From assembly GCA_036417435.1 (NCBI GenBank), contig CM070908.1, positions 48,083,090 to 48,147,089 of the forward strand: a stretch of 64,000 nucleotides of DNA. The letters run 5' to 3'. Below are positions 35,780 through 48,124 of the stretch, piece by piece. This stretch comes from Inia geoffrensis. Its lineage: Eukaryota > Chordata > Mammalia > Artiodactyla > Iniidae. The position numbers were made by a program, and so were the translations under genes. Below the pieces are notes generated by a model, which saw only the letters and a program-made list of their open reading frames with translations, was not told the origin of the DNA and searched no databases. Each line of letters opens with the position of its first letter. Position 1 is the stretch's first letter.

Positions 35780-37209
35780 AGTTACTAGATTGAAAGATTC
35801 TTCAATTAACTGTCTGTTTTTAGTTTTCATTTGCATGAAGATAGAAACTTCAGCAAAGGTCCTTTCTGAACCTATGGAAGCCATGCCAACCTAGGCTTTT
35901 CATACAGAGATGTAAAACTTAACATATATCTGATGGGTACGGAATTTTTTTCTGTACCATTGATAGCACCTGTCAGATACGCTAGCTGGACATCCTAGTG
36001 GATACTGACTGTTCAGTTAAAAAAAATTCTCCTAGAGTGTTGCAATTATGTACCTAGATTTTTTTTGTCTCTTGTGTAAGTATCCCAACTGGTCTTATTG
36101 ACTCAAATCTTTCATGTAACTTTCCTCTCTGGAATCTTTATTAGTTAGGAGAGGCAGAATTGCTGTTAAAAAAAGAAAGACCTAAAGGTGTATAATGTCT
36201 CAAACACTATAAAACTTTCTCACTAACGTCACAGTCCAAGATGTGTGTTTCCCGGTCAGTGGTGGCTTTTCTTCCTGCAGTGAGTCAGGACACCAGACTC
36301 CTTGCATCTTGTGGTCGGGCATTCTTGAAGGGCAAATTGTCACATGCATCCAGTCTGAGAAAGGGTGGGGAAGGCAAAGTCATTTACATTCTGCGGGAGA
36401 GCCCTTGCCAAGGCTCTGACTGGTCCACAAGGGCCAAGAAATGGAGCAGCTGAGTCCAGACATGCACAGTATAGTGTCAGGAGACTGGTAGATCCCCAGT
36501 AGTTATTGCTACATTCATTTGCTTATAAAAATATCAGTTAGGGATGCGGCAAGCAACAGACAATGTGAAAAATAGCTATAAAACCAGAGTTGACTTTTCT
36601 CACCTTATAAGTCTGCAGATTGGTGGCTGTAAGTATTGTTCAGGGGCTCCAAGATGTCAGGCTGTAACCTCTGTGATGCTCTGGGCTTTGCCCCCACGTG
36701 GGCAAGATATCTTCTGCAGTCCCAGTTGTCATATACATGTGCCAGGTGAGAGCAAGAGGAAAGTGTCAGCTGTGCTTTTTTCTATTATCAGAGAAACAGA
36801 AAAATTATGCAGATTCCCCAGCAGTTTTGCACTGGTGTCTCCTCGGCCAGCTGTGTCACACAACTGTCCCTGGCTGCAAGAGAGACTAGAGAAGGACTAT
36901 TTAGCTTTCCCAGCTGCAACAGAAGACCTGGGCAAGGACCCTCTCATAGTCTCATTTGCGGATGGGGGCAGCATGGGAATGAACGTATAAGAAGCATAAA
37001 ACAGGATGGTGCTGATGTGAAAGCAGAGTGGGAAAAAATGACTGCACAGGAGTGGGGCTGAGACTTAGTGATCAGAGAGGAGACAGTGTCTGAGAAAGAT
37101 GCTAAAGAACGGATGATAGGAGAGGAAAGTGGGGGTGTTTCAGGCGGTAGAAATGGGATGCAGTGATGTGGGCATTGTATGCATTGCATGTTTGGGACTT
37201 GGTGGGTAC

Positions 37210-37258
<49 letters not shown>

Positions 37259-38110
37259 GTTGGGGCATGATGTTGGTGGTGGTGGTCGAGGAGTGTTAAT
37301 ACTGGAAAGACAAGTTGGAACTAGATTTTAAAGGGCCTTGTGCATAGCAGAAAGCGATTTGGACTTGATTTTGCAGGCGAGTGAGTACCAGACAGCTTTG
37401 CACAGGGAAGAGATAACAAACTTCTGTTTTGAACTGGAAGGAGGAAGTATTGGATGCAGGTTAGGGATGATGGGGGATTGGGCTAAGGCTGGGAGGAAAT
37501 TAAGAGGAGACAGCAGACACCAGAGGCATTTAGGTAGTGGGCATGGCATCACATGTCCTGAACTGCTTGAAGAATAAGAGAGAAGTAAGTTTTCAAAGTA
37601 ACCCTGAGATGTCAGCTTGGGTGCTGATGATGCCCCTGAGTAGAGAAGGAATCCTGGGAAAGGGGATGGTTGGGGGGGGATGATGCGCGTGGTTTTGCTT
37701 ACACAGAGCTGCGTGCATCCAGAGGACTTCTGGTGGTTGGAGTCTATTTCTACAGGTCACGAGAGAGCGTGGTGGAAGGTCCAGGTACAGAGCAATAGCT
37801 GAGATAAGCCCAGGGCCACGGGAAGAGGAGTGGATGCCAGAATGAAGGGGCAGTAGAGGGTGAGGACAGCCAGGAGGTTGGGGCATCCCCAGGAGCTTTA
37901 GAGACCCTGCAGGATGTGGGGAAACCGATGATTCTCACCTCATTTAACTTTTCATTTGCTGTTTCTCTGACATGTCCCCCATTTTGGAAGGTACCCTTGT
38001 CTACAACCTGATTTATTGATCTGACCCTAATAAATTTATCGAATTTATTTATCTGAACTGTTCCTCTTTTCTACTTAGTTTTGTACAAAGTAGCAAGTCA
38101 CCTTCCCTAA
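35780..38110. other. No gene seen; possible old repeats
   Basis: 36130-36450 and 36540-36990 have the look of old interspersed repeats (GGATGCGGCAAGCAACAGACA, GTTGACTTTTCTCACCTTAT). The 148-codon frame at 36544-36990 lies in the second and shows no family I know. A G-run occurs at 37672-37679. Confidence 0.4.
37211..37257. repeat. (GT)n microsatellite
   Basis: About 22 uninterrupted GT units. Confidence 0.97.
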
Positions 38111-38119
38111 GAGAGGTTT

Positions 38120-38545
38120 TCAAACATGAGAACTACTAGAATTTTTTTTTGACTACAAAAGCTATATATGTTCATTGTGAGAAAAATCAGAACGTGTTCA
38201 TAGGTAAGAACAAGAAGAGCAAAACTCTCATAATCCTACCACCCAGCAGTCACCACTGCCTGTATCCTGGTGTATATTTTTCTAGACCAGTATTTTTAGA
38301 TACACACACAAACGCATACACAATGAAACATACACAGAACGCTCTGTGTATGTAGTATTGCAGCCTACTTTCTTAAATAACACAATATAAAATATTTCTG
38401 TGTTAATATGCATCTAGCAGCATTGCTTTTCACGGATGAATAATATTCTACTCAATGTCCATATAAGTATAAGCAGTTATTTCCTTAATGATGGACTTTG
38501 AGTTGCTTTTAGTTTTCCCCTGTTGTAAACAGGGCTGCGGTGAAC
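38120..38545 (-). mobile_element. Old L1 3'UTR-type fragment
   Basis: TATGTTCATTGTGAGAAAAATC, CCACCCAGCAGTCACCACTG, TTTTCACGGATGAATAATATTC and TGTTGTAAACAGGGCTGCGGTG are typical antisense L1M motifs. There is no coding content. Confidence 0.75.
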
Positions 38546-38549
38546 ATCG

Positions 38550-40375
38550 CCTGTAGGTAAATGTTAGTAGGTAAATGTTAGTGTTAGGAAGTGTCTTCAG
38601 GATGAAGGTTAGAAAGGAATCACTGGTCTCCCCACATCCTTTGGAAAGTTGTCCTGAGCTCCCGCCATACCCCCAGCATCTCAGAGGCCCCACCGTGGCC
38701 GTCTCCCGGCTCCTTACAGTTCATAGGAAGGACCTGTTTGCTCTTCTCTTCACGTGACTTGTTTTCATGAGCCAGAGGGTTTCCTCAGGAGCCCCCAGTG
38801 TGTCTGGAGTGTTGTGAAGGGAGAACCAGAAGCAGGGGTCAAACAGCACAGCAACTCATCCCAAAGGACAAGCTGATGACCCGTTTCCAGTAAGGGACCA
38901 CCTCATCACTGGAGCACCATCAGCCTCTGAAATCAACAAGGGAAGAGACAGGTGAAGTCGCTGGGGTGGGAGATTTCAGTTAGCTCCCCACATGAGATCA
39001 TTTCCTGTTAGTGGAGGCTTTTAAGCTTTGCATTGTGTTCCTGGCTGTGACTCGGCAGTGGCAGTGTTATCTGGAGACCTTCAGCACTTTTTAGAATCTC
39101 CTTTGGCAGAAGTGGTTAAGTGAGCTCACGTTAGAATGAGACGTTCCTCCTGGTGACCTCTGGGCTGTTGGTAAGTGTACGAATTCTCTCTTCAACCCGG
39201 GAGAGGTGCCGCTACCCTGGTTTATTGTACTTTGTTCAGGTGATTACCGTTTAAGCCTCTTTTCTGTGTATGTTCGCGTGAATCACTCCATAGAATAGAT
39301 TGAAATCTGAAGTTATTTTTCCACTTCAATTCCTTTGTCCATGAATAGCGCTTCTGTGAGAAAAGAGATCAGCGTTGTTGATTGTTGCTACTTTTGTTTT
39401 CTTAGAGTTGGGAGCTCTTTCTATCAATATGAATTCCACTTCTTTATGAAAGATCAGAGTGGGTCACATGCCATCTGTGCATTCAGGCTTACTCCAAATG
39501 ACACCATGGCCCACCTCCTGCAGAAATTGCTTCGATTCTAATCTGGTTCTTCATTTCTTATATTTTGCGCTTTCTTTAGAAATATTTTCCTGTTTCCTCT
39601 TTCTTTAGGGCCAAATGCCTTAAGGAGAAAGTATAGGCGGGCAGCTGAATAATTTTTTCCTCTAAATAAAAGATCACAGAAGGTGTCTGAGGAGATTTAG
39701 ACTTCGGGAAAACTAAAATGAGCATTTTAATTCAGTCAGCTGGGACTATTTTACTTTGTTGGGAGGCAGTTTGAGCCTCTTCTTTCTTTTCTTTAAGTAT
39801 TTGGTCAATGAGAACTAATTTAATTTTCTAATGCTACCACGATGGCAGAATGTGATTAATAAATGAAGAAAGTGGGGGTTTTCAGGGAAATATGACTGTA
39901 TCATGTTGGATTTTTCAGCATGAAGCTTTTATTTGGTTGTGGGAAAATATTTAAAAGGTAACCAAGTTCTGCCTTTTTGGATTTCATATGAAAAATATAA
40001 AAGGATGGAACTGCCAGCCACCCTCAAAAGTCCCTGTTTTTTTGTGCCCTTGACTCTGTCTTTTTCCAACACTGGTATGTGAGTGTGTGGTCCTTTCCCC
40101 TTGACAGTTAGCAGTAGGCGTCAGAGAGCTGCGTATCCTTCCTTAAAAAAAAGTATTGGTTTCACCAGAAAGGGAGCATTGTGGGCAACACCTAGTCATT
40201 TGGAGTCAGTGAAGAGATGCACAACAAGGAGGCAAAGCTCTTGGAACTGAGACTTTCGAGACCTGTGGTCTATACCTGACTGCCTGGAAGTAGTGCTGAG
40301 GCCTTAGGCAATGCTTGCCACCCTGGGCTTTACCCTGCGAGTAGAGGAGCTCGTCTGAGAGGCAGGGATCCTAAC
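38550..40375. other. No gene seen
   Basis: Apparently single-copy sequence. The 68-codon frame at 39335-39541 (plus) has no recognisable domain. Confidence 0.4.
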
Positions 40376-40379
40376 TTTT

Positions 40380-41310
40380 CACTTACAGCCTGATGCTAAT
40401 TTACTAGATTTATTTGTATAAGCAAGATTTTCTCATGTGTACAATAATAGGAATACATGCTTTCAGATTAGACACATTCAAGTAAGCATTTAGTATCAAG
40501 GATTATAAAAGTTTCTTAAGTGCCCCTAAATGCTCTGAGTATAATGAGGTGTCACTTGTTTTTTAAATTGAAGTATAGTTGATTTACAGTGTTGTGTTAA
40601 TCTCTGCTATACAGCAAGGTGACTCAGTAATACATATATATACATTCTTTTTAAAATATTATTTTCCATTATGGTTTATAGGATACTGAACATAGTTCCC
40701 TGTGCTCTACAGTAGGACCTTGTTGTTTGTCCATCCTACATATAAAAGTTTGCATCTGCTAATCCCAACCTCCCACTGCACCCCTCCCCCAGCCCCCTCC
40801 GCCTTGGCAACCACAAGTCTGTTCTCTATGTGTGTGAGCCTGCGTCTGTTTTGTAGATAAGTTCATTTGTGTCGTATTTTAGATTCCACATATAAGTGGT
40901 ATCATACGATATTTGTCTTTCTCTTTCTCACTTACTTTGCTTAGTATGGTAATCTCTAGGTCCATCCATGTTGCTGCAAATGGCATTATTTCCTTCTTTT
41001 TTTATGGCTGAGTAGTATTCCATTGTATATATATACCACACCTTCTTTATCCATTCATCTGTTCATGGACATGAAGGTTGTTTCCATGTCTTGGCTATTG
41101 TGAATACTGCTGATATGAACATAAGGGTGGTTGTACTTTTATGAATTATAGTTTTGTCTGGATATATACCTAGGAGTGGGATTGCAGGATCATATGGCAA
41201 CTCTATTTTTAGTTTTCTGAGGAACCTCCATACTGTTTTCCATAATGTCACTTTTGAAATGACAAAACAAGTCAGAATTTGTGAAATGAATTAAGTGATT
41301 TATTAAAATT
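40380..41310 (+). repeat. Old segment A, split by an L1; homologous to segment B
   Basis: The segment TTCAAGTAAGCATTTAGTATC, then AAGGATTATAAAAG, CTTAAGTGCCCCTAAATGC and GTCACTT continues after the L1 with TTGAAATGACAAAACAAGTC. It matches a second copy at about 42430-43900 piece by piece and in the same order. It may be an unclassified ancient repeat or a local duplication. Confidence 0.6.
40558..41245 (-). mobile_element. L1 3' end with ORF2 C-terminal remnant
   Basis: Antisense: TTGAAGTATAGTTGATTTACAG, GCTATACAGCAAGGTGACTC, then ORF2 C-terminal text on the minus strand at 41063-41251 ([42 protein letters not shown]). The flanking direct repeat TGTCACTT at 40550-40557 and 41246-41253 is the target-site duplication. 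It is 5'-truncated. Confidence 0.93.
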
Positions 41311-41639
41311 GACTCACTCAGTGGTGAACCAGCCCATGGGAGGCAAATGATTACGTGGCTGAGAACTCAACAGGTACACAAAGGGCATCTGGGAAAAATT
41401 AAGAGGAAAAAGACAGACCTAGGCATAGGGTCCCTTTCTGCTGTGAGTTGGCAGATCCAGGGGAAGCTGAGAAGTTGGGTGAAATGTAGAGTCTTCTAGA
41501 GAGGGCTTGCATGGGTTTATTGTTCTTTCCCATGTAAGGCTTCTCTCTTATTCTTTGTTCATTTTTTACCTTTACCCCATGACACCCCCTTGCCCTTTTC
41601 AACTCTTCTCTTCCACATAGGCACCAACTTTAATGTGTT

Positions 41640-42000
41640 GTCCTTAAAGATACCCACAAAATCTGTTAACTTGTTTTGTGTTTTATACTATCGTTCACCT
41701 TTGTTTTTTTTATTTTACCCCAAGACAATGTCTTAATATCTGCCTATGCTTTGTGTACAGCTGGTTTGCTTCTAACAGCTGCGTGATACTCCAAGTGTGC
41801 ATCACCATATTTTGCTGGTTCATCTCCCTAGTGGGAGGCATCCGAGTACTTTGCACTCCCAGCTACAGCAGGTAGTGCTCCGCTGTGTCAGCATGGCTGT
41901 GGGGCGTGTATTCGGGGTTGGATTGACACATGAGGTAGATACTACCACGTTGCTTTCTGGAATGGTCATACCTCTTTATCTTCTATAAGTAATGTAAGCA
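41640..42000 (-). mobile_element. Old L1 3'UTR-type fragment
   Basis: Reads as a decayed antisense L1M end: CCAAGACAATGTCTTAATATC, CAGCTGCGTGATACTCCAAG, GGTTCATCTCCCTAGTGGG, TGGATTGACACATGAGG. Boundaries are approximate. Confidence 0.6.
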
Positions 42001-42160
42001 GGTTTATGAGACATATACATGAGAATCACTCGTAACATTACTTGAAATTGTCCCCCTTTCTAAATCGGCCACCCTACTGACATTTAGTTTCATTCCTCTT
42101 ATTAATAGTAAATTTGAACACCTCCTGTGTTTCTTAGCCATTTGGTTTTCCCCTTCTGTG

Positions 42161-42162
42161 GT

Positions 42163-42194
<32 letters not shown>

Positions 42195-42196
42195 TT
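42161..42196. repeat. (GT)n microsatellite, interrupted
   Basis: GTGTGTATG followed by about 13 GT units. Confidence 0.95.
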
Positions 42197-42585
42197 AATT
42201 TGGGATGATTTTGGAAGCTGCCCTAATTCTTAATAGCTTCCTTGTCTATCTGAAGGAGTGAACTATTAATCTCATTAGTAACTTAGTCTTAGTAAAAGCA
42301 AATGATTAGTAGGATCTCTCTTCCACCCTACCCCCACCCTCATGAACTAGAGTTAAAGTCTTTGTAACCACCAGTTTCTAACAGCCAGAAAGAGTTCCGG
42401 GCATCCCACTGGAGCTAAGTTTGACCCTATTCCTCTCATGTGACCTGCTGCTAATTTATTGAATAAGTTTAAGATTTTGTCCTTCATTTTGCCATTTAAA
42501 AAATAAATAATATGATTTGGAGTAGACACTGCCAAATCACAGAGACATTTCAAGTAAGCATCCAGTATTAAGGGTTGTAAAATTT

Positions 42586-43815
42586 TCCCTTTTCTTGGTC
42601 TGGTGAAAAAGGAGCTTGGACGTCTTCTCCCCTGTCTGCCCAACAAGAAAAAACAGTAAACGAACGGAAAATCAACTCTTCTTAGATCCATCAGAGAACC
42701 AAGGTTGCAGGGCAAACTGCTGCCCCCAAATTGAAGAGACAAGTGAATACAGAGAATCACAACTTACCAGAGGAGAAACCCTGGAGCAAAATTATCTGCA
42801 GGAACCAACCCCAGAGTATGAATACCTGAACCAGAACTGATGAATCTCTGGAGACTCAGTGTGGCCAAGTTTGAGAGTTAAGACCTCTAAGGGGGCCTGG
42901 TCTTTGGGGATCCCCACACTTGTGTTTTAGCTCCAGGAGCACCAAGTTCTCACAGTGAAGATGGAAGAAAAAACCCTGTGTGCTTCTGACATGGAGAGGG
43001 GAAAGGTAACCTTTTTGAAATATGCCAGAGCATTCTCTTCTTCTTAACAAGGCCTGCTTTCAAGATAAATTATTTCACTAGAGCGCAATTGACTGGTGTT
43101 TTATTAAAACCCACCATGGGGAAGAGAAGCCCCCTCTTGCCTTCTTGTCTCACCTAAGAGGGGTGGGGTGGGGACTGAAAAGCGCGTGTAAAGGTCACAG
43201 CCTGGGGCACAGGTTCACAGGAAGACTGAGACCTAATCACAGGACCATGGACCGCTTCCCTTCCCCCACATTCTCCACCACATTACTAAAGGCCTGTTTA
43301 CTATAGTTCCTTTTACCCAGTACATCATGTCCACCTTTCAACAAAAAATGACAAGGCATACTATAAGGCAAAAACTGCAGTTTGAAGAGACAGAGCAAGC
43401 ATCAGAATTAGACTCAGATATGGCAGGGATGTTGGAATGATCAGAGTGATTAATACGCTAAGGACTGTAATGGATAAAGTGGATGACATGCAAGAACAGG
43501 TGGGCAATGTAAGCAGAGAGATGCAAATTCTAAGAAAGAATAAAAAAGAAACTCTAGGGCTTCCCTGGTGGTGCAGTGGTTGAGAGTCTGCCTGCCAATG
43601 CAGGGGACACGGGTTCGTGCCCCGGTCTGGGAGGATCCCACATGCTGCGGAGTGGCTGGGCCCGTGGGCCATGGCTGCTGAGCCTGTGCTCCGCAACGGG
43701 AAAGGCCTCAGCAGTGAGAGGCCCGGGTACCGCAAAAAAAAAAAAAAAAAAAAAGAAACTCTATGAATCAAAACTGCTTTGACAGAAATGGAGAATGACT
43801 TTGATGGGCTTATTA
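42586..43815 (+). mobile_element. Old L1 5'UTR/ORF1-start fragment with target-site duplication
   Basis: CTCTAAGGGGGCCTGGTCTTTG, CTCCAGGAGCACCAAGTTC, AGACTCAGATATGGCAGGGATG, ATGCAAGAACAGGTGGGCAATG and GACTTTGATGGGCTTATTAGTA resemble the 5' half of an old L1M. GTAAAATTT (42577-42585) and GTAAAACTT (43816-43824) flank it. It lacks the L1 3' half and poly-A tail. A CHR SINE is inserted within it. Confidence 0.7.
43557..43748 (+). repeat. CHR-type SINE, short form, complete
   Basis: Head GGGCTTCCCTGGTGGTGCAGTGG to a long A-tail. The 15-bp direct repeat AAAAAAGAAACTCTA at 43542-43556 and 43749-43763 is a perfect target-site duplication. A deletion of about 15 bp removes the usual GCGCGTCCGGAGCC part (GCTGAGCCTGTGCTCC). 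It lies inside the older L1 fragment. Confidence 0.95.
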
Positions 43816-43909
43816 GTAAAACTTGCTTAAGTGCCTCTAGATGCAATGAATGTATTCAAATGTCACCTTGAAATTGTAAAACACGTCTAAGCTTTATTGT
43901 TTTGGTGAA

Positions 43910-44505
43910 AAACTTTGCTTTTCACCTAATAAATTCCAATCCTGGCTCTGCTATTCTTTAGTCTGAAATGTCCAAGAAAAGGGTAAAGAGAGCTTGTGGA
44001 GGAAGTGAAGGGAAAGAGAACAGTACACAGTGCTTTTGGCCATGTGATGTACAACTAGAAACTGATTCTTGGTGAAATCAGCAAGTTGTCACACAGATAT
44101 TTGGTGAAAATATTTTGCCTTAATGAAGATGAATTCAGATTTTGGCATGAAGGATACTGACATTAGCTATAGAATTGGCATACCTAAAATTTGGGAGGCG
44201 TGAATATGGAAATTTTAGGAAATAAAATGTTCTACAATACTAAAATATTTTACTTATGATTTATAACACTTTTTTTTGGGTCTGTATATCATATCAGTAC
44301 TTTCTGTTTTTCCAGAGAAATCTTGCATTTCATGCATTGTTGTTGCTTGATTTTAATTGATAGCTACTATGTCTGGTTTATACAGAGATTGCAAATTAAA
44401 AAAGAAAGAAGTAGGAAAGGCAAAAGAAATATATTAGAAGCATTTTATAATATGTCAGGATGTGCAAGGCACATCATTAATACACACTGTTTTAGTTTAT
44501 TATTT
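43910..44505. other. No gene seen
   Basis: A/T-rich non-descript sequence with no supported frame or young repeat. Confidence 0.4.
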
Positions 44506-44509
44506 TAAA

Positions 44510-44930
44510 ATAACATCATCATAAACATACTCTTGTGCAACTTGCTTTTTTCAATCATATATCACGGGCATCTTTCAAAGCCATCACAAATAGATTTACC
44601 CATTCTTTACCCATCTTATGGATACAGTCTTGTTCAATCATTGCCCTCTGTGTGCCTTTACCTTTTGGGTAGAGTGCTTTGGTAAACATAATTATATAAT
44701 ATATCATTAATAGTCATGCGAGTGTTTCTGTACAGTAGATTATAAATGTGTGATTATAAAATCAGGGATTGTGGACATTTAATATATTGATGGTGACTGT
44801 CAAATTCCCTCCAAGAAGGATGTTCTAGACTCCTTTTCTCTATAGGCAAAGTGCCCGTTTCTCACACATTTGCCATCTCCCAGTGTTACTAATCACTTAA
44901 GTTTTGTCAATCCAGTAGGATTTAATTGGT
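44510..44930 (-). mobile_element. Old L1 3'UTR-type fragment
   Basis: CATCATAAACATACTCTTGTG, CATATATCACGGGCATCTTTC, TTACCCATTCTTTACCCATC, AAATTCCCTCCAAGAAGGATG and CACACATTTGCCATCTCCCAG are antisense L1M-like landmarks. Confidence 0.65.
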
Positions 44931-44934
44931 ACCC

Positions 44935-47900
44935 AGAGGCTTCTGGCTCATAATGGTAGTCTGAGGATATGCATCTAACTCTTTTCCCGTCCATTAAAAT
45001 TACAGAAAAAAGTTTTTTAAAGAATTAAAGTATAAGAAGAACAAGTGAAGGTACTTTTCTGTGGCCAGAGCTTTTGCAGAGTGTGTGGAAGGTAGCAAAT
45101 GGATGGGGTTGGCCTGGTGGGGAAAGCTCAGGTAGAAACCAGTCCAGGGCAGCTTCCAGGCCAAGGTCAACATCAACATAGGGACTAGACTGGGCCATGG
45201 AGCAACCACTAGAGCTGTTCACTGTATAGACCGTGCTTCTGAAGGCCCAGCCGTTATGCATATGAACAGCTTGTTGGAATGGGCTTTTCCCTTGAGCTAA
45301 GGCAAAAGGACTTTCCTAAAGAAAGTGATTTGTCTTGGGACACATCCCAGTGAGACTGTTGGAGTCTGTGAGTGAGGTGGTGGTGTGTGTGCAGGAAATC
45401 CTGATCGCCGGGACAGACATGGTAAGGAAAACAGAAGACAAGGCAGCGCCCAGGAAGGAAATGTAACAGACTAGCCTACCCCAACGGTGGTCGTGGCTGC
45501 TCCCTGTCTGTTGCAGGCCCCGTGCCTGGGCGTATCCAGGGTGTGTGCCCGCTGATACCCTTCCACGCTCTACTGTCCCACCTGGAACCTGCACTCAGCC
45601 TCTGCTCAAGGCCTAGTGCTGGTGTAACAAGCTTTAAAGAAAATTCACGCTGCCTCTCCTAAACCGTATGTGAATGAAAAATATTGCCTGTCATATCATT
45701 AAACAAAGGATATTGCAGCCGTCAAGCCATCACATTACAGCCACTGGGACCGTGAGCGTTGAGGGAACTCAGGCTGGAGGCAAATAGGCTGCCCGCTGCC
45801 AAGCCCTCAGCCACTGCACCCCCCCACCCCCACCCCAACCAAACAGTGCACCCTGAGGGGACTCAGGATGGAGAAAAGCAGGATACTGGCCCCAGAGAGC
45901 TGAGGTGCATATCAAAGGAATGATTTCAACGAGCCCAGCCTCTTGTATCTTCCCATACATAGAAAATCGTTAAATTCCTTAACTTGAGATGTCTGGTTTT
46001 CTTTAATTAATGGGAATCTTTTGATGTTGCAACTACCTGGTTGCAAAGAGCCCTGTATATCCTGGCTCTTCCTTGTCTCTTTGGAGCTGTCCTCAGTTTT
46101 ATCTGAGATGCTGTGTCCCGGGCTTAAGTCCTCAGAGTGTCTGCAAAATAAAACATAATTCTCAGCTTTTAGGTTGTGCAGCTTTTTTTTTCAGTCGACA
46201 CACATCCAATAATAGGAATGGTCAAACAAGGTTTAGCAGATATCTGATGAAAACCATCAGGAAAAGCACCAAGAGGACAAAGACGAACAGAATGACTCAT
46301 CTAAATTAAATAGAAATAATTCAAATGACGGGAAAAGTTCAAATTAGTGTTCTCAGAGTAGTTTTCATCCAGAAAACAGGCAAGAGTTTCTGAAAATCAA
46401 AACATAGATTGCTGATATGAAAACAGTCTTGGCTTGGTAATAAGTTGAATGGGGCTGAAGACCATGTTGGTGTTTTGAACACAGAGCCCAGGAAACCTCC
46501 CACACTGACTAGTAAAGAGACAGAGTCAGGAAATTGGGAAAGAGCACTGAGACAGGAAGCAGAGGTCTGGGCATCCAAGCTGATTCTAACAGGAGCTCCA
46601 GAAAGAGAATAAAAAGAAGAGAGGACCTAGCTAACAAATAATAGATGAAAATTTTCTTTAGCAGAAGAAATACAAGTATTTAGATTGAAAGGTTCCAGCA
46701 AGTGCCAAACAGAACGAAGGAAAAGAAAACCCACTGCCAATTTAGTGGACTTCTGTTGTCTGTTCAGCTTTTTTTTTTTTCCTTTTGGTAACTAAGAGCT
46801 CCTCTACCGTGTTCTAGAACTGCCCAATTAGTGCTTCATAGGGGAGCCATGCAGAAGCTGCAAGAGACTGGTTCCTACTCCTCCCAAGGTTTCCAGCACT
46901 TACAGATCCAGTGACTATGAAACCAAAAGGGGTCATTGGTAACGACCATGTCAGCCTGAGAAAATCCAACACACGGGAGACCAGCTCTGAGAGATGGGAA
47001 GAAAAAGACCCAAGCTGATGGCACTGTTTAAAGCATCCCTGCGGCTCTAGCTGATTTTACACTACCCCTTGGGCTTCCCACTAAGAACAGAAGAGCTTGA
47101 CATGGGTTTCTGTCTCAAAAGTCATGATAATATAGTTACTATATCCTGAGGGAATTCTAATACGCTGAGGATACAGAGAAGATCCCAAAAGCTTCTAGAG
47201 AGGAGAGGAGACAAATGATTTACCCAGGTATCCGAATTAGAGTGATATACTGCCTTTGTCAGCAGAAGATAAGGAAGCAGTGTCTTCACGATGCAGGGAG
47301 GGTGGGGGTATCACTGACTGAATGGTGATATCTCAGTTCTCGTCCTCCCAAAGGAAAGAATTCAGTCAAGGGACACAGAGCAGTTTCAAACAGCAGGAGT
47401 TTTATCAAGCAAAGTGAAAGTATAGTCTCGAGAAAAGTAGGAGAGCAGGCTGTCTGGGAGCCAGAAGTAACCCCGCAATGGGGGTAGGTTGGTATTTCAG
47501 AGTGACGGAAGGAAGGTCCCTCCCTGTGTCCTGCATCACTTACCACAAGTTGATTGACAACTTTAGGTTATACAACCTTTCTCCTTGTGCACAGGCGCTT
47601 ACCCATAAGCACCCAGGCGAAATCCAATGCGGAGTGGGGGGGGGGGCAAAAAACCACAATGCTAATTTATTATAAATATGGCATAATGAACCCCAGGATA
47701 CTCTGAGTCACCTCTTAGGTCTTGGTGCACCTGTGCCAGTGCTGGTGGTTTGGAAAGCCTGTTGGGTTTTTGATATCTCATTTGGCCCTGATAAGGCTGG
47801 AAACTTAGCAGTCTTTAACCACAAAAGGGAGGATCTCTGGGCGTGTTCTGGTCACCAGTGTCCAGGCAGTGGAGGGAAAGATGATGAGTGTCCAGGATGG

Positions 47901-47970
47901 GGTGGGACCTACTCATGTCTGACTAGCTACCTAACAAGGGAGGGTTTATTTGTTTTGTTTTAATAATTTT
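44935..47970. other. No gene seen; one LTR-like stretch
   Basis: Around 47320-47640 the antisense text (GAAAGAATTCAGTCAAGGGAC, CAGGAGTTTTATCAAGCAAAG, then a G-run at 47635-47646) has the composition and layout of an endogenous-retrovirus LTR. I cannot assign a family and no retroviral gene is present. C-rich runs occur at 45820-45840. The frames of 78-92 codons elsewhere show nothing recognisable. Confidence 0.4.
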
Positions 47971-48002
47971 CTGCTTTTATTGAGACAATCAAATGGTATT
48001 TC

Positions 48003-48119
48003 TTTTTGGGGGGCTGCACTACATGGCGTACAGGATCTTAATTCCCTGACCAGGGATTGAACCCATGCCCCCTGAGGTGGAAGTGCAGAGTCTTAACCAC
48101 TGGACCACCAGGGAAGTCC
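48003..48119 (-). repeat. Older CHR-related SINE, partial
   Basis: Antisense: GGCTGCACTACATGGCGTAC, AGGATCTTAATTCCCTGACC, AGGGATTGAACCCATGCCCC and the head complement CCACCAGGGAAGTCCC. It is short and more diverged than the young copies. Confidence 0.82.
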
Positions 48120-48124
48120 CAAAC

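Larger units (their letters stand above)
42430..43905 (+). repeat. Old segment B, split by an L1 fragment; homologous to segment A
   Basis: The left part ends TTTCAAGTAAGCATCCAGTA then AAGGGTTGTAAAATTT. The right part resumes GTAAAACTTGCTTAAGTGCC, TCTAGATGCAATGAATG, TGTCACCTTGAAATTG and AAAACACGTC. The order and spacing match segment A. The left end, with CTGCTGCTAATTTATTG and CATTTTGCCATTTAAAAAAT, is loosely MIR-like. Confidence 0.6.

Noticed and set aside
36544..36990. 148-codon plus frame
   Set aside because: Lies in sequence that looks like an old interspersed repeat. It has several overlapping frames of similar length and no domain.
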